Source: Agromyces seonyuensis
GTDB lineage: Bacteria > Actinomycetota > Actinomycetes > Actinomycetales > Microbacteriaceae
Assembly: GCF_009789225.1 (NCBI RefSeq)
Contig: NZ_WSTA01000004.1
Span: 16,975 to 80,974 of the forward strand
Direction: 5' to 3'
DNA length: 64,000 bases
Translations under genes and position numbers: made by a program
Shown: one piece after another, positions 17,089-28,320 of the stretch
How positions within the stretch are numbered: position 1 is the stretch's first letter
Layout of the letters: each line of letters begins with the position of its first letter
The notes under the pieces: model-generated
Told to the model about the DNA's origin: nothing
Database searches by the model: none
What the model saw: only the letters and a program-made list of their open reading frames with translations

Positions 17089-18270
17089 TCAGAGCATTGC
17101 GAAGATCTGCCGCGCGATCATGCGCCCGGCGCGGTTCGCGCCGATCGTCGAGGCTTGCGGGCCGTAACCGGCGAGGAAGATCCGGGGGTCCGACCAGGAG
17201 GCCCCCTGGCCGACCTTGATGCCGCCGGCCTTCTCCCGCAGCTTCAGCGGCGCGAGGTGCCGGAGGTCGGGGCGGAAGCCCGTCGCCCAGATGATGGCGT
17301 CGGCACGGGCCATCCCGCTCTCGTCGCCGTCCCAGCTCACGCGGTCGGACTCGATCCGGTCGAACATCGGCCGGGCCTCGAGCAGCCCGCGCTCGATACC
17401 GGCGGCGATACGGCGGCTCCGCGCGACGCCCGTGCCGCTCACGATCGACGGCAGCGCCCGACCCGACCGCGCCGCCTCGTCCTGGACCGCGACGGAGGCC
17501 GAGGCGCCCTCGAGGTCGAGCTCCTCGCCGTCGCGCCAGTCGATCGGCCGCCGCGAGACCCACGTGAGCGAAGCGGCGACGTGCTCGAGTTCCAGCATGA
17601 ACCCGATGGCGGACGTGCCGCCGCCCACGACGACGACGTGCTTGTCGCGGAAGTCCTCCGCGCCGCGGTAGTCGGCCGTGTGGACGTGCCGCCCGGCGAA
17701 CTCCCCCATGCCCGGGTAGAAGGGCACGAAGGGCGAACCCCACGTGCCCGTGGCGTTCACGAGGAACTGACTGCGCAGGCGCTGCACGCGCGGCCCGCCC
17801 TCGTCCTCGACCTCGGCGGCCCGCCGGCGGCGGAACAGCCCGGCGCGCTTGGCGGCCGCGGGGTCCTCGACCGGCCGCGGGGTGAGGTCGACGAACTCGA
17901 CGCCGAGCTCCACGCCCTCGTTGCGAACGTGCTTGACGTCGATGGGTCGGTGGACCTCGAGGCCGAAGTGCTCCTCGTAGCGCGTGTAGTAGTCGGCAAC
18001 GACGTCCTTCGCCGGCACGCCGCGGTCGGCCGTGGCGAAGCTGAGCCCGAGCTCGCCCATGCCCGGCAGGTCGTTGACCTTGTGCGCGGTGCCGAGCTTC
18101 AGGCTCGACCAGCGGTGCTGCCACGCGCCGCCGGGACCCGGGCCGCGGTCGAGCATCACGAAGTCCGCGCCGGGCTCGAGCCCGAATCGACGCAGGTAGT
18201 ACGCGACGGAGAGACCGGCCTGCCCGGCTCCGATCACCGTGACGCGCGTCGCGCCGATGTCTTCGACCAT
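17089..18270 (-). CDS. Flavin-containing monooxygenase-like NAD(P)-binding protein
   Basis: This 393-residue protein has two dinucleotide folds: an FAD motif GAGQAGLS near residues 12-19 and an NAD(P) motif GGGTSAIGF near 210-218. Between them is the ATG-type motif NATGTWGSP, with a second ATGFRPD near 330. This is the layout of class B flavoprotein monooxygenases and CzcO-like proteins, which oxygenate small S- or N-containing molecules or ketones. The substrate is not predictable. ATG 18270 is used because the conserved region starts soon after; no strong ribosome-binding site marks it and ATG 18309 remains possible. Confidence 0.78.
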   Translation of the reverse strand: MVEDIGATRVTVIGAGQAGLSVAYYLRRFGLEPGADFVMLDRGPGPGGAWQHRWSSLKLGTAHKVNDLPGMGELGLSFATADRGVPAKDVVADYYTRYEEHFGLEVHRPIDVKHVRNEGVELGVEFVDLTPRPVEDPAAAKRAGLFRRRRAAEVEDEGGPRVQRLRSQFLVNATGTWGSPFVPFYPGMGEFAGRHVHTADYRGAEDFRDKHVVVVGGGTSAIGFMLELEHVAASLTWVSRRPIDWRDGEELDLEGASASVAVQDEAARSGRALPSIVSGTGVARSRRIAAGIERGLLEARPMFDRIESDRVSWDGDESGMARADAIIWATGFRPDLRHLAPLKLREKAGGIKVGQGASWSDPRIFLAGYGPQASTIGANRAGRMIARQIFAML

Positions 18271-18378
18271 GAGGTCAATCTCAGCACGTCCGGCCGCACA
18301 CTCGGGCATCGAACCTGACCACGGCCTCGGAAGAAACCGAGTGTGGAGGGCGCGCGCAGGGACCCGATCGACCGGTGC

Positions 18379-18384
18379 TAAACT
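18379..18384 (+). promoter_or_regulatory. Possible -10 box for the DUF3073 gene
   Basis: TAAACT lies 79 bases before the start codon and would give a leader of about 73 bases. A relatively AT-rich stretch follows it. No -35 is clear. Confidence 0.35.
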
Positions 18385-18463
18385 CGGTCAGCGATTGTTC
18401 ATATTCAGCAGAGCGCCGGGCGAAGTCCATTCCGTCCGGCCAGTACTCGTAAGGGGGTCACGC

Positions 18464-18664
18464 ATGGGGCGCGGCCGTCAGAAAGCCAAGCACACGAAGG
18501 TGGCTCGGGAGCTGAAGTACTTCAGCCCCGACACGGATTACGGTGCACTCCAGAAAGAGCTCGGCGGGTCCCACGACGAGCATCTGCAGGAAGAACTCTC
18601 GAAATGGTCGGAGTACTCCGCCGACGACGACCGGTACGTGCCGGACGACCGCTCGCATTCCTGA
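18464..18664 (+). CDS. DUF3073 family protein
   Basis: This small 66-residue protein begins MGRGRQKAKHTKVAREL and continues KYFSPDTDYGALQKEL, the characteristic signature of DUF3073, a conserved actinobacterial family of unknown function. The basic start and acidic tail (SADDDRYVPDD) are visible. A strong AAGGGGG site (18451-18457) lies seven bases before ATG 18464. In many actinomycetes it lies close to the purine genes purF/purM, as here (purM begins about 2 kb away). No function can be assigned. Confidence 0.9.
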   Translation: MGRGRQKAKHTKVARELKYFSPDTDYGALQKELGGSHDEHLQEELSKWSEYSADDDRYVPDDRSHS

Positions 18665-18733
18665 CCGCCCCGCGCTGATGCGCTGCACCGGGCCGGTCGG
18701 GCCCCGCACCTGCGATCGCGTCGCGTCCGTCGG

Positions 18734-19504
18734 TCATCGTGCGAACCACTCGGCCGTGGTCATCACGAACGCCGTGAGTTCCTCGGCGCTGCCCGTCGGC
18801 GTGATCGCGCGCAGCACGAGCTCCTCGACCGCGTCGTCCGCGTCGAGGTAGGCGCGCAGCGCGTCGGGTCCGGCGACGGTTGCGTCGATCGCGCGGATAC
18901 CGAGCCGGTCGAAGTTCGCGGCGTAGGCCGGGAAGGACGCGTAGGCCGACGCCTCGGCCTCCAGCGCACCCTGGGCCTCGCATGCGGCGATCGTGCGCGC
19001 GTAGAGGATGCTGCGGCCGGGTCGACCGAGGGCGCCCGCGTCGCGGCGGAGCTCGCGAGCCTGCGCCGACGCACTCGCGGGGTCGAGCCAGTTGAGGACG
19101 GCGCCGTCCGCATGCTCGGCGGCGAGCCGACGCATCCGCGGCCCGAGCGCGCCGACGACGACCGCCGCATCCGTGCGCTCGCGGAGCGACGCGATGCCGT
19201 CGCCGACCAGTGCGACCGGACGGGCCGTCGCGCCCGAGCCGATCCCGATCGTCGTGCGGGCCGTCGGCAGCCCGGCGAGGTCCAGCGAATCGACGGGACG
19301 CCGATCGAGCGGGATCACCCCGGTGCCGAGCCGGAGCGTCTCGGTCACCTCCGCGACGGCGCGGAGTCCCGCGAGGGCGTCGCCGCCGGGGACGTCGTTG
19401 AGCCAGAGGCCGGCGAAGCCCGCGGCCTCGATGCGCGGCGCGAGCGCGCGGAGGACCGCGGCGTCCGTCCGGCCGTGCAGGCCGATGGAGATCCCGGTGG
19501 TCAT
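18734..19504 (-). CDS. LLM-class (F420-type) flavin-dependent oxidoreductase
   Basis: This 256-residue protein has the start ISIGLHGRTD, the segment GFAGLWLNDVPGG near residue 30 and TLRLGTGVIPLDRR near 60, which are typical of bacterial-luciferase-like monooxygenases of the LLM family, many of which use coenzyme F420. It is short for the family (usually 280-350), so part of the barrel is trimmed. The active-site chemistry and substrate are unknown. It lies 41 bases downstream of purM on the same strand and may be cotranscribed, though no functional link is obvious. Confidence 0.72.
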   Translation of the reverse strand: MTTGISIGLHGRTDAAVLRALAPRIEAAGFAGLWLNDVPGGDALAGLRAVAEVTETLRLGTGVIPLDRRPVDSLDLAGLPTARTTIGIGSGATARPVALVGDGIASLRERTDAAVVVGALGPRMRRLAAEHADGAVLNWLDPASASAQARELRRDAGALGRPGRSILYARTIAACEAQGALEAEASAYASFPAYAANFDRLGIRAIDATVAGPDALRAYLDADDAVEELVLRAITPTGSAEELTAFVMTTAEWFAR

Positions 19505-19545
19505 CGCCGCGGTTCCGACTGGTCCGTCCGGCCCGATCCGACCGA

Positions 19546-20652
19546 TCAGTCCCGGTAGGCCCCGACGAGGCGGACCGCTCCGCCGTCGACGCCCTTGGCG
19601 CCCTGCTCGAAGCCGGCGAAGTCGCGCGGCGCGAACGAGACGGTGCCCGTCCGCCAGGCCGGGATGCCCGAACGTCCGAGCGCGGCGATCGCGGCGTCCG
19701 CCGAGGCGGCGTCGACGACGGCGAAGAAGCCGATGCCGAGGTTCCAGGTGCCCTCGGTCTCGGTCAGCGGCGTGCCGGCGAGGTCCGCGAGGACGCGGAA
19801 CACGGGCTGCGGCGACCAGGTGCCGCGGTCGAGCTCGACCCACGAGCCCTGCGGGAGCACGCGGGCGAGGTTCGCCGCGATGCCGCCGCCGGTGACGTGC
19901 GAGAGCGAGTGGACGCCCGCGCCCGCGGCGGGGTCGTCGAGGAGGTCGAGGATCGGCGTCGTGTAGAGGCGCGTGGGCTCGAGCAGCGCTTCGCCCCACG
20001 TCGTGCCGAGGTCGGCCGACGCGTCGGTGTAGGCGATGCCGGCGCCCGCGAGGATGTGGCGAACGAGCGAGAACCCGTTGGAGTGCAGACCGCTCGACTC
20101 GATCGCGAGGACCACGTCGCCCTCGCGCACGCGGTCGGCGCCCAGTACGCGGTCGGCCTCGACGGCGCCGACGGCCGCACCGGCGACGTCGTAGTCGTCG
20201 GGACCGAGGAGGCCCGGGTGCTCGGCCGTCTCGCCGCCGACGAGCGCGGTGCCCGTCTCGGCCGCGGCGCGCGCGATGCCCGCGACGATCGCCGCGATGC
20301 GCGCCGGCACGACCTTGCCGCACGCGATGTAGTCGGTCATGAACAGCGGCTTCGCGCCGACCACGACGATGTCGTCGACGACCATGCCGACGAGGTCCTG
20401 GCCGATCGTGTCGTGCACGTCGAGGGCCTGCGCGATCGCGATCTTCGTGCCGACGCCGTCGGTCGAGGTCGCGAGCAGCGGCCGCTGGAACTTCGTGAGG
20501 AACGAGACGTCGTAGAGGCCCGCGAAGCCGCCGACGCCGCCGAGCACATTCGTGCCGTGGGTCCTGGCGACCGCCTCCTTCATCAGCTCGACGGCGAGAT
20601 CGCCCGCGGCGGTGTCGACACCGGCCGCGGCGTACGGCGAATTCGTGCTCAC
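19546..20652 (-). CDS. purM: Phosphoribosylformylglycinamidine cyclo-ligase (AIR synthetase)
   Basis: This 368-residue cytoplasmic enzyme closes FGAM to aminoimidazole ribonucleotide using ATP, the fifth step of purine synthesis. Clear PurM signatures are YAAAGVD at the start, STDGVGTK near residue 65, GQDLVGMVVDDI near 85, and SSGLHSNGFSLVR near 185. The length is normal. The start GTG 20652 lies six bases after a TAGAAT hexamer, with no ribosome-binding site, so a leaderless mRNA is likely. Unlike the usual actinobacterial order, purF is not directly upstream: two other genes and a repeat cluster lie between, and purF points the other way. Confidence 0.97.
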   Translation of the reverse strand: MSTNSPYAAAGVDTAAGDLAVELMKEAVARTHGTNVLGGVGGFAGLYDVSFLTKFQRPLLATSTDGVGTKIAIAQALDVHDTIGQDLVGMVVDDIVVVGAKPLFMTDYIACGKVVPARIAAIVAGIARAAAETGTALVGGETAEHPGLLGPDDYDVAGAAVGAVEADRVLGADRVREGDVVLAIESSGLHSNGFSLVRHILAGAGIAYTDASADLGTTWGEALLEPTRLYTTPILDLLDDPAAGAGVHSLSHVTGGGIAANLARVLPQGSWVELDRGTWSPQPVFRVLADLAGTPLTETEGTWNLGIGFFAVVDAASADAAIAALGRSGIPAWRTGTVSFAPRDFAGFEQGAKGVDGGAVRLVGAYRD

Positions 20653-20658
20653 CCCGTC

Positions 20659-20664
20659 ATTCTA
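20659..20664 (-). promoter_or_regulatory. -10 box for leaderless purM
   Basis: TAGAAT on the minus strand, preceded by CCCGGG, ends six bases before the GTG start of purM. Transcription would begin at or next to the start codon. Confidence 0.65.
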
Positions 20665-20700
20665 CCCGGGCGCCTCGGCGCGCCCGTCGCCGCTCGGGGT

Positions 20701-20706
20701 TACACT
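20701..20706 (+). promoter_or_regulatory. -10 box for leaderless transcription of the 20713 gene
   Basis: TACACT lies exactly six bases before ATG 20713, preceded by TCGGGGT. With the purM box it forms a back-to-back promoter pair within about 60 bases. Confidence 0.6.
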
Positions 20707-20712
20707 GCCGCC

Positions 20713-21318
20713 ATGGGTGCGGGGGGCTCCTGGGTGATCCGAGAGGATGCCGGCAGACCGGTGCTGCTGGCCCTCTATCTGCGCGAGGTTCTGGGGATCG
20801 GCGCGCCGGTCGCGTTGCCGCGGTTGCGCGGCGTCGGGGCGACCTCGCCGCCGTCCGACGACCTGCGGGCGCTCGCGCTCGAGGCGCAATGGCTCGACCT
20901 CTGGGCGATGACGATCGAGCCGGAGCAGCATCCGTCGCCCGTGCCGCTCGCGCTCGTCGACGAGTACGGCACCGGGCTCGCCCTCGCCACGAGCGGCGCG
21001 GCGGAGCTGACGGCGGCGGTGCCCCGGCACGCGGAGGCCGCCCGAGCGTGGGTGGAGTGGTCGCATCAGCGCTACACGAGCGACTCGCGCTCGCGGCGCG
21101 GCGATGCGTACCGTGCCTACGCGGGCACGATCGCGCAGCACGAACGCGTGGTGGGCCGCCGCGCCTACTCGTTCGAGCTCAACGTGCAGGTGCTGCCGTT
21201 CGATCAGACCGGAGTGTGGTGGATCGGCACGAACTCCATCGCCGTGACCGACTCGCTGCGTAGCGACGCGGCCGCATTCGACGCGGCGCTGCACCCGATC
21301 ATCGCGCAGCTCGCATGA
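20713..21318 (+). CDS. Conserved-looking protein of unknown function
   Basis: I do not recognise this 201-residue soluble protein. It begins MGAGGSWVIREDAGRP and has an acidic/aromatic middle (LEAQWLDLWAMTIEP) and a Trp-rich end (FDQTGVWWIGTNSIAVTDSL). There is no signal peptide or membrane segment. Its ATG is six bases after a TACACT hexamer and lacks a ribosome-binding site, so it is probably a leaderless message. Its TGA overlaps the ATG of the thioesterase gene by four bases, so the two proteins are probably made together. Confidence 0.7.
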   Translation: MGAGGSWVIREDAGRPVLLALYLREVLGIGAPVALPRLRGVGATSPPSDDLRALALEAQWLDLWAMTIEPEQHPSPVPLALVDEYGTGLALATSGAAELTAAVPRHAEAARAWVEWSHQRYTSDSRSRRGDAYRAYAGTIAQHERVVGRRAYSFELNVQVLPFDQTGVWWIGTNSIAVTDSLRSDAAAFDAALHPIIAQLA

Positions 21319-21749
21319 GCATCTGGTTCGGGGAGCCGAGCGTCGAGTGGGCGAACTCCCGCATCGCGGGAACGATGATCGAGACGCTCGGCATCGAGAT
21401 CACCGAGATCGCCGACGATGCCATCCGAGCGCGGATGCCCGTCGACGCGCGCTCCCGCCAGCCTGCGGGCGTCCTGCACGGCGGGGCATCCGTCGCCCTC
21501 GCCGAGACACTCGCGAGCTGGGGCGCGACCTTCGCCGCCGACCCGGCGACGAGCTACTGCGTCGGCCTCGAGATCAACGCGAACCACGTTCGCCCCGTGG
21601 CCGAGGGCTGGGTGTTCGGCGAAGCCAGGCCGCTCAACATCGGCCGCACGGTGCAGATCTGGGAGATCCGCATCACCGACGAGCGGGGCAAGCTCGTCTG
21701 CGTCTCGCGCTGCACGATGGCGGTGCTGCCGCGCCCGACGGAGTACTGA
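21315..21749 (+). CDS. PaaI/MenI-family hotdog thioesterase
   Basis: This 144-residue protein is a hotdog-fold acyl-CoA thioesterase. The central helix HGGASVALAETLAS (residues ~55-68) carries the catalytic Glu of the PaaI/YdiI/MenI group, and NHVRPV follows near residue 93. MenI hydrolyses dihydroxynaphthoyl-CoA in menaquinone synthesis and YdiI-type enzymes hydrolyse aromatic acyl-CoAs; sequence alone does not separate these. It is coupled by ATGA to the unknown gene upstream. A repeat cluster follows the stop. Confidence 0.85.
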   Translation: MSIWFGEPSVEWANSRIAGTMIETLGIEITEIADDAIRARMPVDARSRQPAGVLHGGASVALAETLASWGATFAADPATSYCVGLEINANHVRPVAEGWVFGEARPLNIGRTVQIWEIRITDERGKLVCVSRCTMAVLPRPTEY

Positions 21750-21754
21750 CGATC

Positions 21755-21905
21755 CGTCGGTCGAGGAGCGCGAAGCGCGTATCGAGACGGGGGCGGTCGG
21801 TCTCGATACGGCCGCGAGCGGCCTACTCGACCGGCGGAGTCGTCTGCCGAGAGCGGGACGGTCGGTCTCGATACGGCCGCGAGCGGCCTACTCGACCAGC
21901 GGAGT
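21755..21905. repeat. Palindromic repeat cluster A (thioesterase-purF gap)
   Basis: One GGTCGAGGAGCG unit is followed by two nearly identical inverted units that open GGTCTCGATACGG and close CTACTCGACC, with the inner stem GGCCGCGAGCGGCC. This inner stem differs from that in the other clusters. The units are imperfect palindromes of about 35 bases and could act as transcription stops between the thioesterase gene and purF. Confidence 0.85.
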
Positions 21906-21926
21906 CTCTCCAAGCGGGCGTCCGGT

Positions 21927-21932
21927 TACGCT
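21927..21932 (+). promoter_or_regulatory. Predicted -10 box for purF
   Basis: TACGCT gives a leader of about 56 bases before the purF ATG at 21995. It lies just after repeat cluster A, so purF has its own promoter. Confidence 0.4.
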
Positions 21933-21994
21933 GTGCGAGGATATGCGGGTCCGTTTCGGACGCGTTTCCCACCACTTTGAGGAGTCCCCTCCGC

Positions 21995-23452
21995 ATGTGC
22001 GGCATCGTCGGAATCGTCTCGACCGAACCCGTCAATCAGCAGATCTACGACAGCCTGGGGCTCCTGCAGCACCGCGGCCAGGACTCGACGGGCATCGCGA
22101 CCGCCGAGGGCCCGACCTTCCACATGGCGAAGGCGCGCGGCCAGGTGCGCGAGGCGTTCCGCACCCGCGACATGCGCTCGCTGCTCGGCAACATGGGCCT
22201 CGGCCACGTGCGCTACACGACCAAGGGCGCCGCGGAGCGCGAGGAGGAGGCGCAGCCCTTCTACGTGAACGCCCCGTACGGCATCATCCTCGTGCACAAC
22301 GGCAACCTCACGAACACGCGCGAGCTCAGCGAAGACCTCTTCCGCATCGACCGTCGCCACTCGAACTCGACGAGCGACACCGAGATGCTGCTCAACGTGC
22401 TCGCGACCGAGCTGACCGGGCAGATCCAGGGCTTCTCCCTCGACGCCGACCAGGTCTTCCGCGCCGTCGAGCAGGTGCACGAGCGCGTCGAGGGCTCGTA
22501 CGCCGTCATCGCGATGATCGCCGGCTACGGACTGCTCGCCTTCCGCGACCCCTTCGGCATCCGCCCCCTCATCCTCGGCCGCCGCGACGGCGCGAACGGC
22601 AAAGACGAGTGGATCGTCGCGAGCGAATCGCTCGTGCTCGAGAACGGCGACTACGAGATCGTGCGCGACGTCGAGCCCGGCGAGGCGATCTTCATCTCCG
22701 TCGACGGCACGATGGCCTCGAAGCAGTGCGCCCGGAACCCGCGCCTCATCCCGTGCTCGTTCGAGTACGTCTACCTCGCCCGGCCCGACTCGGTCATGAA
22801 CGGCATCTCGGTCTACGACGCGCGCCTGCGCATGGGCGACCGCCTCGCGAAGACCATCGCGACCCACATGCCGCTCGGCGACATCGACGTGGTCATGCCG
22901 ATCCCCGACTCCTCGCGCCCCGCGGCGATGCAGGTCTCGCAGCAGCTCGGCATCCCCTACCGCGAGGGGTTCTACAAGAATCGCTACGTCGGCCGCACGT
23001 TCATCATGCCGGGGCAGGCGCAGCGCAAGCGCTCGGTGCGCCAGAAGCTCAACGCGATGTCGAGCGAGTTCGCCGGAAAGAACATCCTCATCGTCGACGA
23101 CTCGATCGTGCGCGGCACGACCTCCAAGGAGATCGTGCAGATGGCCCGCGACGCCGGCGCCAACAAGGTGACGTTCACCTCGGCGGCCCCGCCCGTGCGC
23201 TTCCCGCACGTGTACGGCATCAACATGCCGAGCCGCCACGAGCTCATCGCCCACGGCCGCAAGATCCCCGAGATCGCAGCCGAGCTCGGCGCCGACCACA
23301 TGATCTACCAGGAGGTCGCCGACCTCCAGGCCGCGATCACCGAGGGCACGGGCATCACCGAGCTCGACCTCTCGTGCTTCACGGGCGACTACGTCACCGG
23401 CACCGTCACCGAGGAGTACCTCGAGTGGGTGGAGCGCACGCAGCTCTCCTGA
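21995..23452 (+). CDS. purF: Amidophosphoribosyltransferase
   Basis: This 485-residue enzyme makes phosphoribosylamine from PRPP and glutamine, the committing step of purine synthesis. The N-terminal glutaminase domain starts directly at Met-Cys (MCGIVGI), so after Met removal Cys1 is the nucleophile and there is no propeptide. LLQHRGQDSTGI and HVRYTTKG follow. The phosphoribosyltransferase domain has the PRPP loop ILIVDDSIVRGTTSKE near residue 370. In the region FPHVYGINMP there is no Cys where the Bacillus-type enzyme has an iron-sulphur ligand, so it looks cluster-free. A GAGGAG site precedes ATG 21995. Confidence 0.97.
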   Translation: MCGIVGIVSTEPVNQQIYDSLGLLQHRGQDSTGIATAEGPTFHMAKARGQVREAFRTRDMRSLLGNMGLGHVRYTTKGAAEREEEAQPFYVNAPYGIILVHNGNLTNTRELSEDLFRIDRRHSNSTSDTEMLLNVLATELTGQIQGFSLDADQVFRAVEQVHERVEGSYAVIAMIAGYGLLAFRDPFGIRPLILGRRDGANGKDEWIVASESLVLENGDYEIVRDVEPGEAIFISVDGTMASKQCARNPRLIPCSFEYVYLARPDSVMNGISVYDARLRMGDRLAKTIATHMPLGDIDVVMPIPDSSRPAAMQVSQQLGIPYREGFYKNRYVGRTFIMPGQAQRKRSVRQKLNAMSSEFAGKNILIVDDSIVRGTTSKEIVQMARDAGANKVTFTSAAPPVRFPHVYGINMPSRHELIAHGRKIPEIAAELGADHMIYQEVADLQAAITEGTGITELDLSCFTGDYVTGTVTEEYLEWVERTQLS

Positions 23453-23463
23453 GCCCGGATGCG

Positions 23464-23493
23464 CGAACGGCCCCGCCTCGGCGGGGCCGTTCG
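23464..23493. terminator. Strong hairpin terminator after purF
   Basis: A perfect 13-base-pair stem (arm CGAACGGCCCCGC) with a CTCG loop starts 12 bases after the purF stop and before the stop of the convergent gene. No T run follows, as is common in high-GC actinomycetes. It can act in both directions. Confidence 0.75.
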
Positions 23494-23533
23494 TCGTCCG
23501 GTCGGTCTCGGCCGGACCGGGCGATGCGGCTCG

Positions 23534-23938
23534 TCAGTCGACGCGACGACCGGTCTCGTGCACGGCCGGGAGGCTCCGGGCGCGCTTGGTCGCCGCACGG
23601 TCGAGCAGGATGGCGGCGAGGCCGCCGGCCGCGCCGGCGATCGCCACGCACGCGAGCAGCAGGAAGCCGAAGACCTGGCCCTGGCTGTACTCGTCGTTCT
23701 CGGGGAACGAGAAGGTGAGCACGAGGGCGAGGATGACGCCGACCGCGGCGCCGAGCGCGAGGAAGCGCCCGTAGCGGGGCGCGTGCCGCACGACCACCGT
23801 GTCGGATTCCTCGGACTCCACGAGCTCGGGTTCGGGCATCGGCGCCGGCTCGTTCGCCGGCAGCGACTCGGCCTCCGGCCAGGGGGCGGTGGCGGGCTCG
23901 GCGGGCGTCTGCTCGGATTCGGCGGGGGTGCTGCTCAC
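23534..23938 (-). CDS. Small membrane protein of unknown function
   Basis: This 134-residue protein has a Pro/Glu-rich cytoplasmic start of about 60 residues, then RHAPRYGRFLALGAAVGVILALVLTF as one membrane helix and GQVFGFLLLACVAIAGAAGG as a second, joined by a short FPENDEYS loop. It ends in a basic tail. The HAPRYGRF motif before the first helix is shared by a group of actinobacterial proteins of unknown role, as far as I recall. GTG 23938 lies six bases after GAGAAT, a possible leaderless -10; ATG 23956 upstream is an alternative start. Confidence 0.65.
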   Translation of the reverse strand: MSSTPAESEQTPAEPATAPWPEAESLPANEPAPMPEPELVESEESDTVVVRHAPRYGRFLALGAAVGVILALVLTFSFPENDEYSQGQVFGFLLLACVAIAGAAGGLAAILLDRAATKRARSLPAVHETGRRVD

Positions 23939-24089
23939 GCCGGTATTCTCCCCCATCCGCCTGGGAGCGGGCGCCGCCCGAGGCGCTCGTCCCGCCTGCC
24001 GGCGGGGCCGGGTTCGGGTGCGGGACGGAACGGGCGCGGCCCGGAGCATCCGTGGATGCCCCGGGCCGCGCCCGCGCGTTCGCGAAGCG

Positions 24090-28160
<4,071 letters not shown>

Positions 28161-28251
28161 GACGCGGTCCTTCTGCGGGCGCGCGGCAACCGGCACCGGA
28201 ATGCAGCCGGGTGCCTGCGCGGATCGGGCGGATTGGGAGAAATGCCTCAGG

Positions 28252-28270
28252 TTAGGCTTGGCTAAGCTAA
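28252..28270. promoter_or_regulatory. DtxR/IdeR-like iron box 1 (htaA side)
   Basis: TTAGGCTTGGCTAAGCTAA agrees at 16 of 19 positions with the classical DtxR box TTAGGTTAGGCTAACCTAA. It lies in the divergent space between the htaA-like gene and hmuT, nearer the htaA promoter side. Iron-loaded DtxR would repress here. Confidence 0.8.
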
Positions 28271-28296
28271 ACGACATTCCCCCCGAAACGCAAGCC

Positions 28297-28315
28297 GTAG
28301 GTAAGGCTAACCTCA
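28297..28315. promoter_or_regulatory. DtxR/IdeR-like iron box 2 (hmuT side)
   Basis: GTAGGTAAGGCTAACCTCA agrees at 16 of 19 positions with the DtxR box. Inside it, TAACCT (28308-28313) stands seven bases before the hmuT ATG and is probably the -10 of a leaderless hmuT transcript, so repressor and polymerase would compete directly. Confidence 0.8.
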
Positions 28316-28320
28316 TCACG

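Noticed and set aside
12563..17167. 1534-codon plus-strand frame opposite the GT4 and hydrolase genes
   Set aside because: Its composition is the low-complexity Arg/Gly/Val/Asp pattern of an antisense frame, and the minus-strand genes have clear motifs.
16943..18124. N-terminal extension of the glycoside hydrolase to 1464 residues
   Set aside because: The frame stays open upstream because of GC bias, but it runs antisense-frame through the monooxygenase gene. A strong ribosome-binding site and a membrane anchor mark ATG 16942 as the start.
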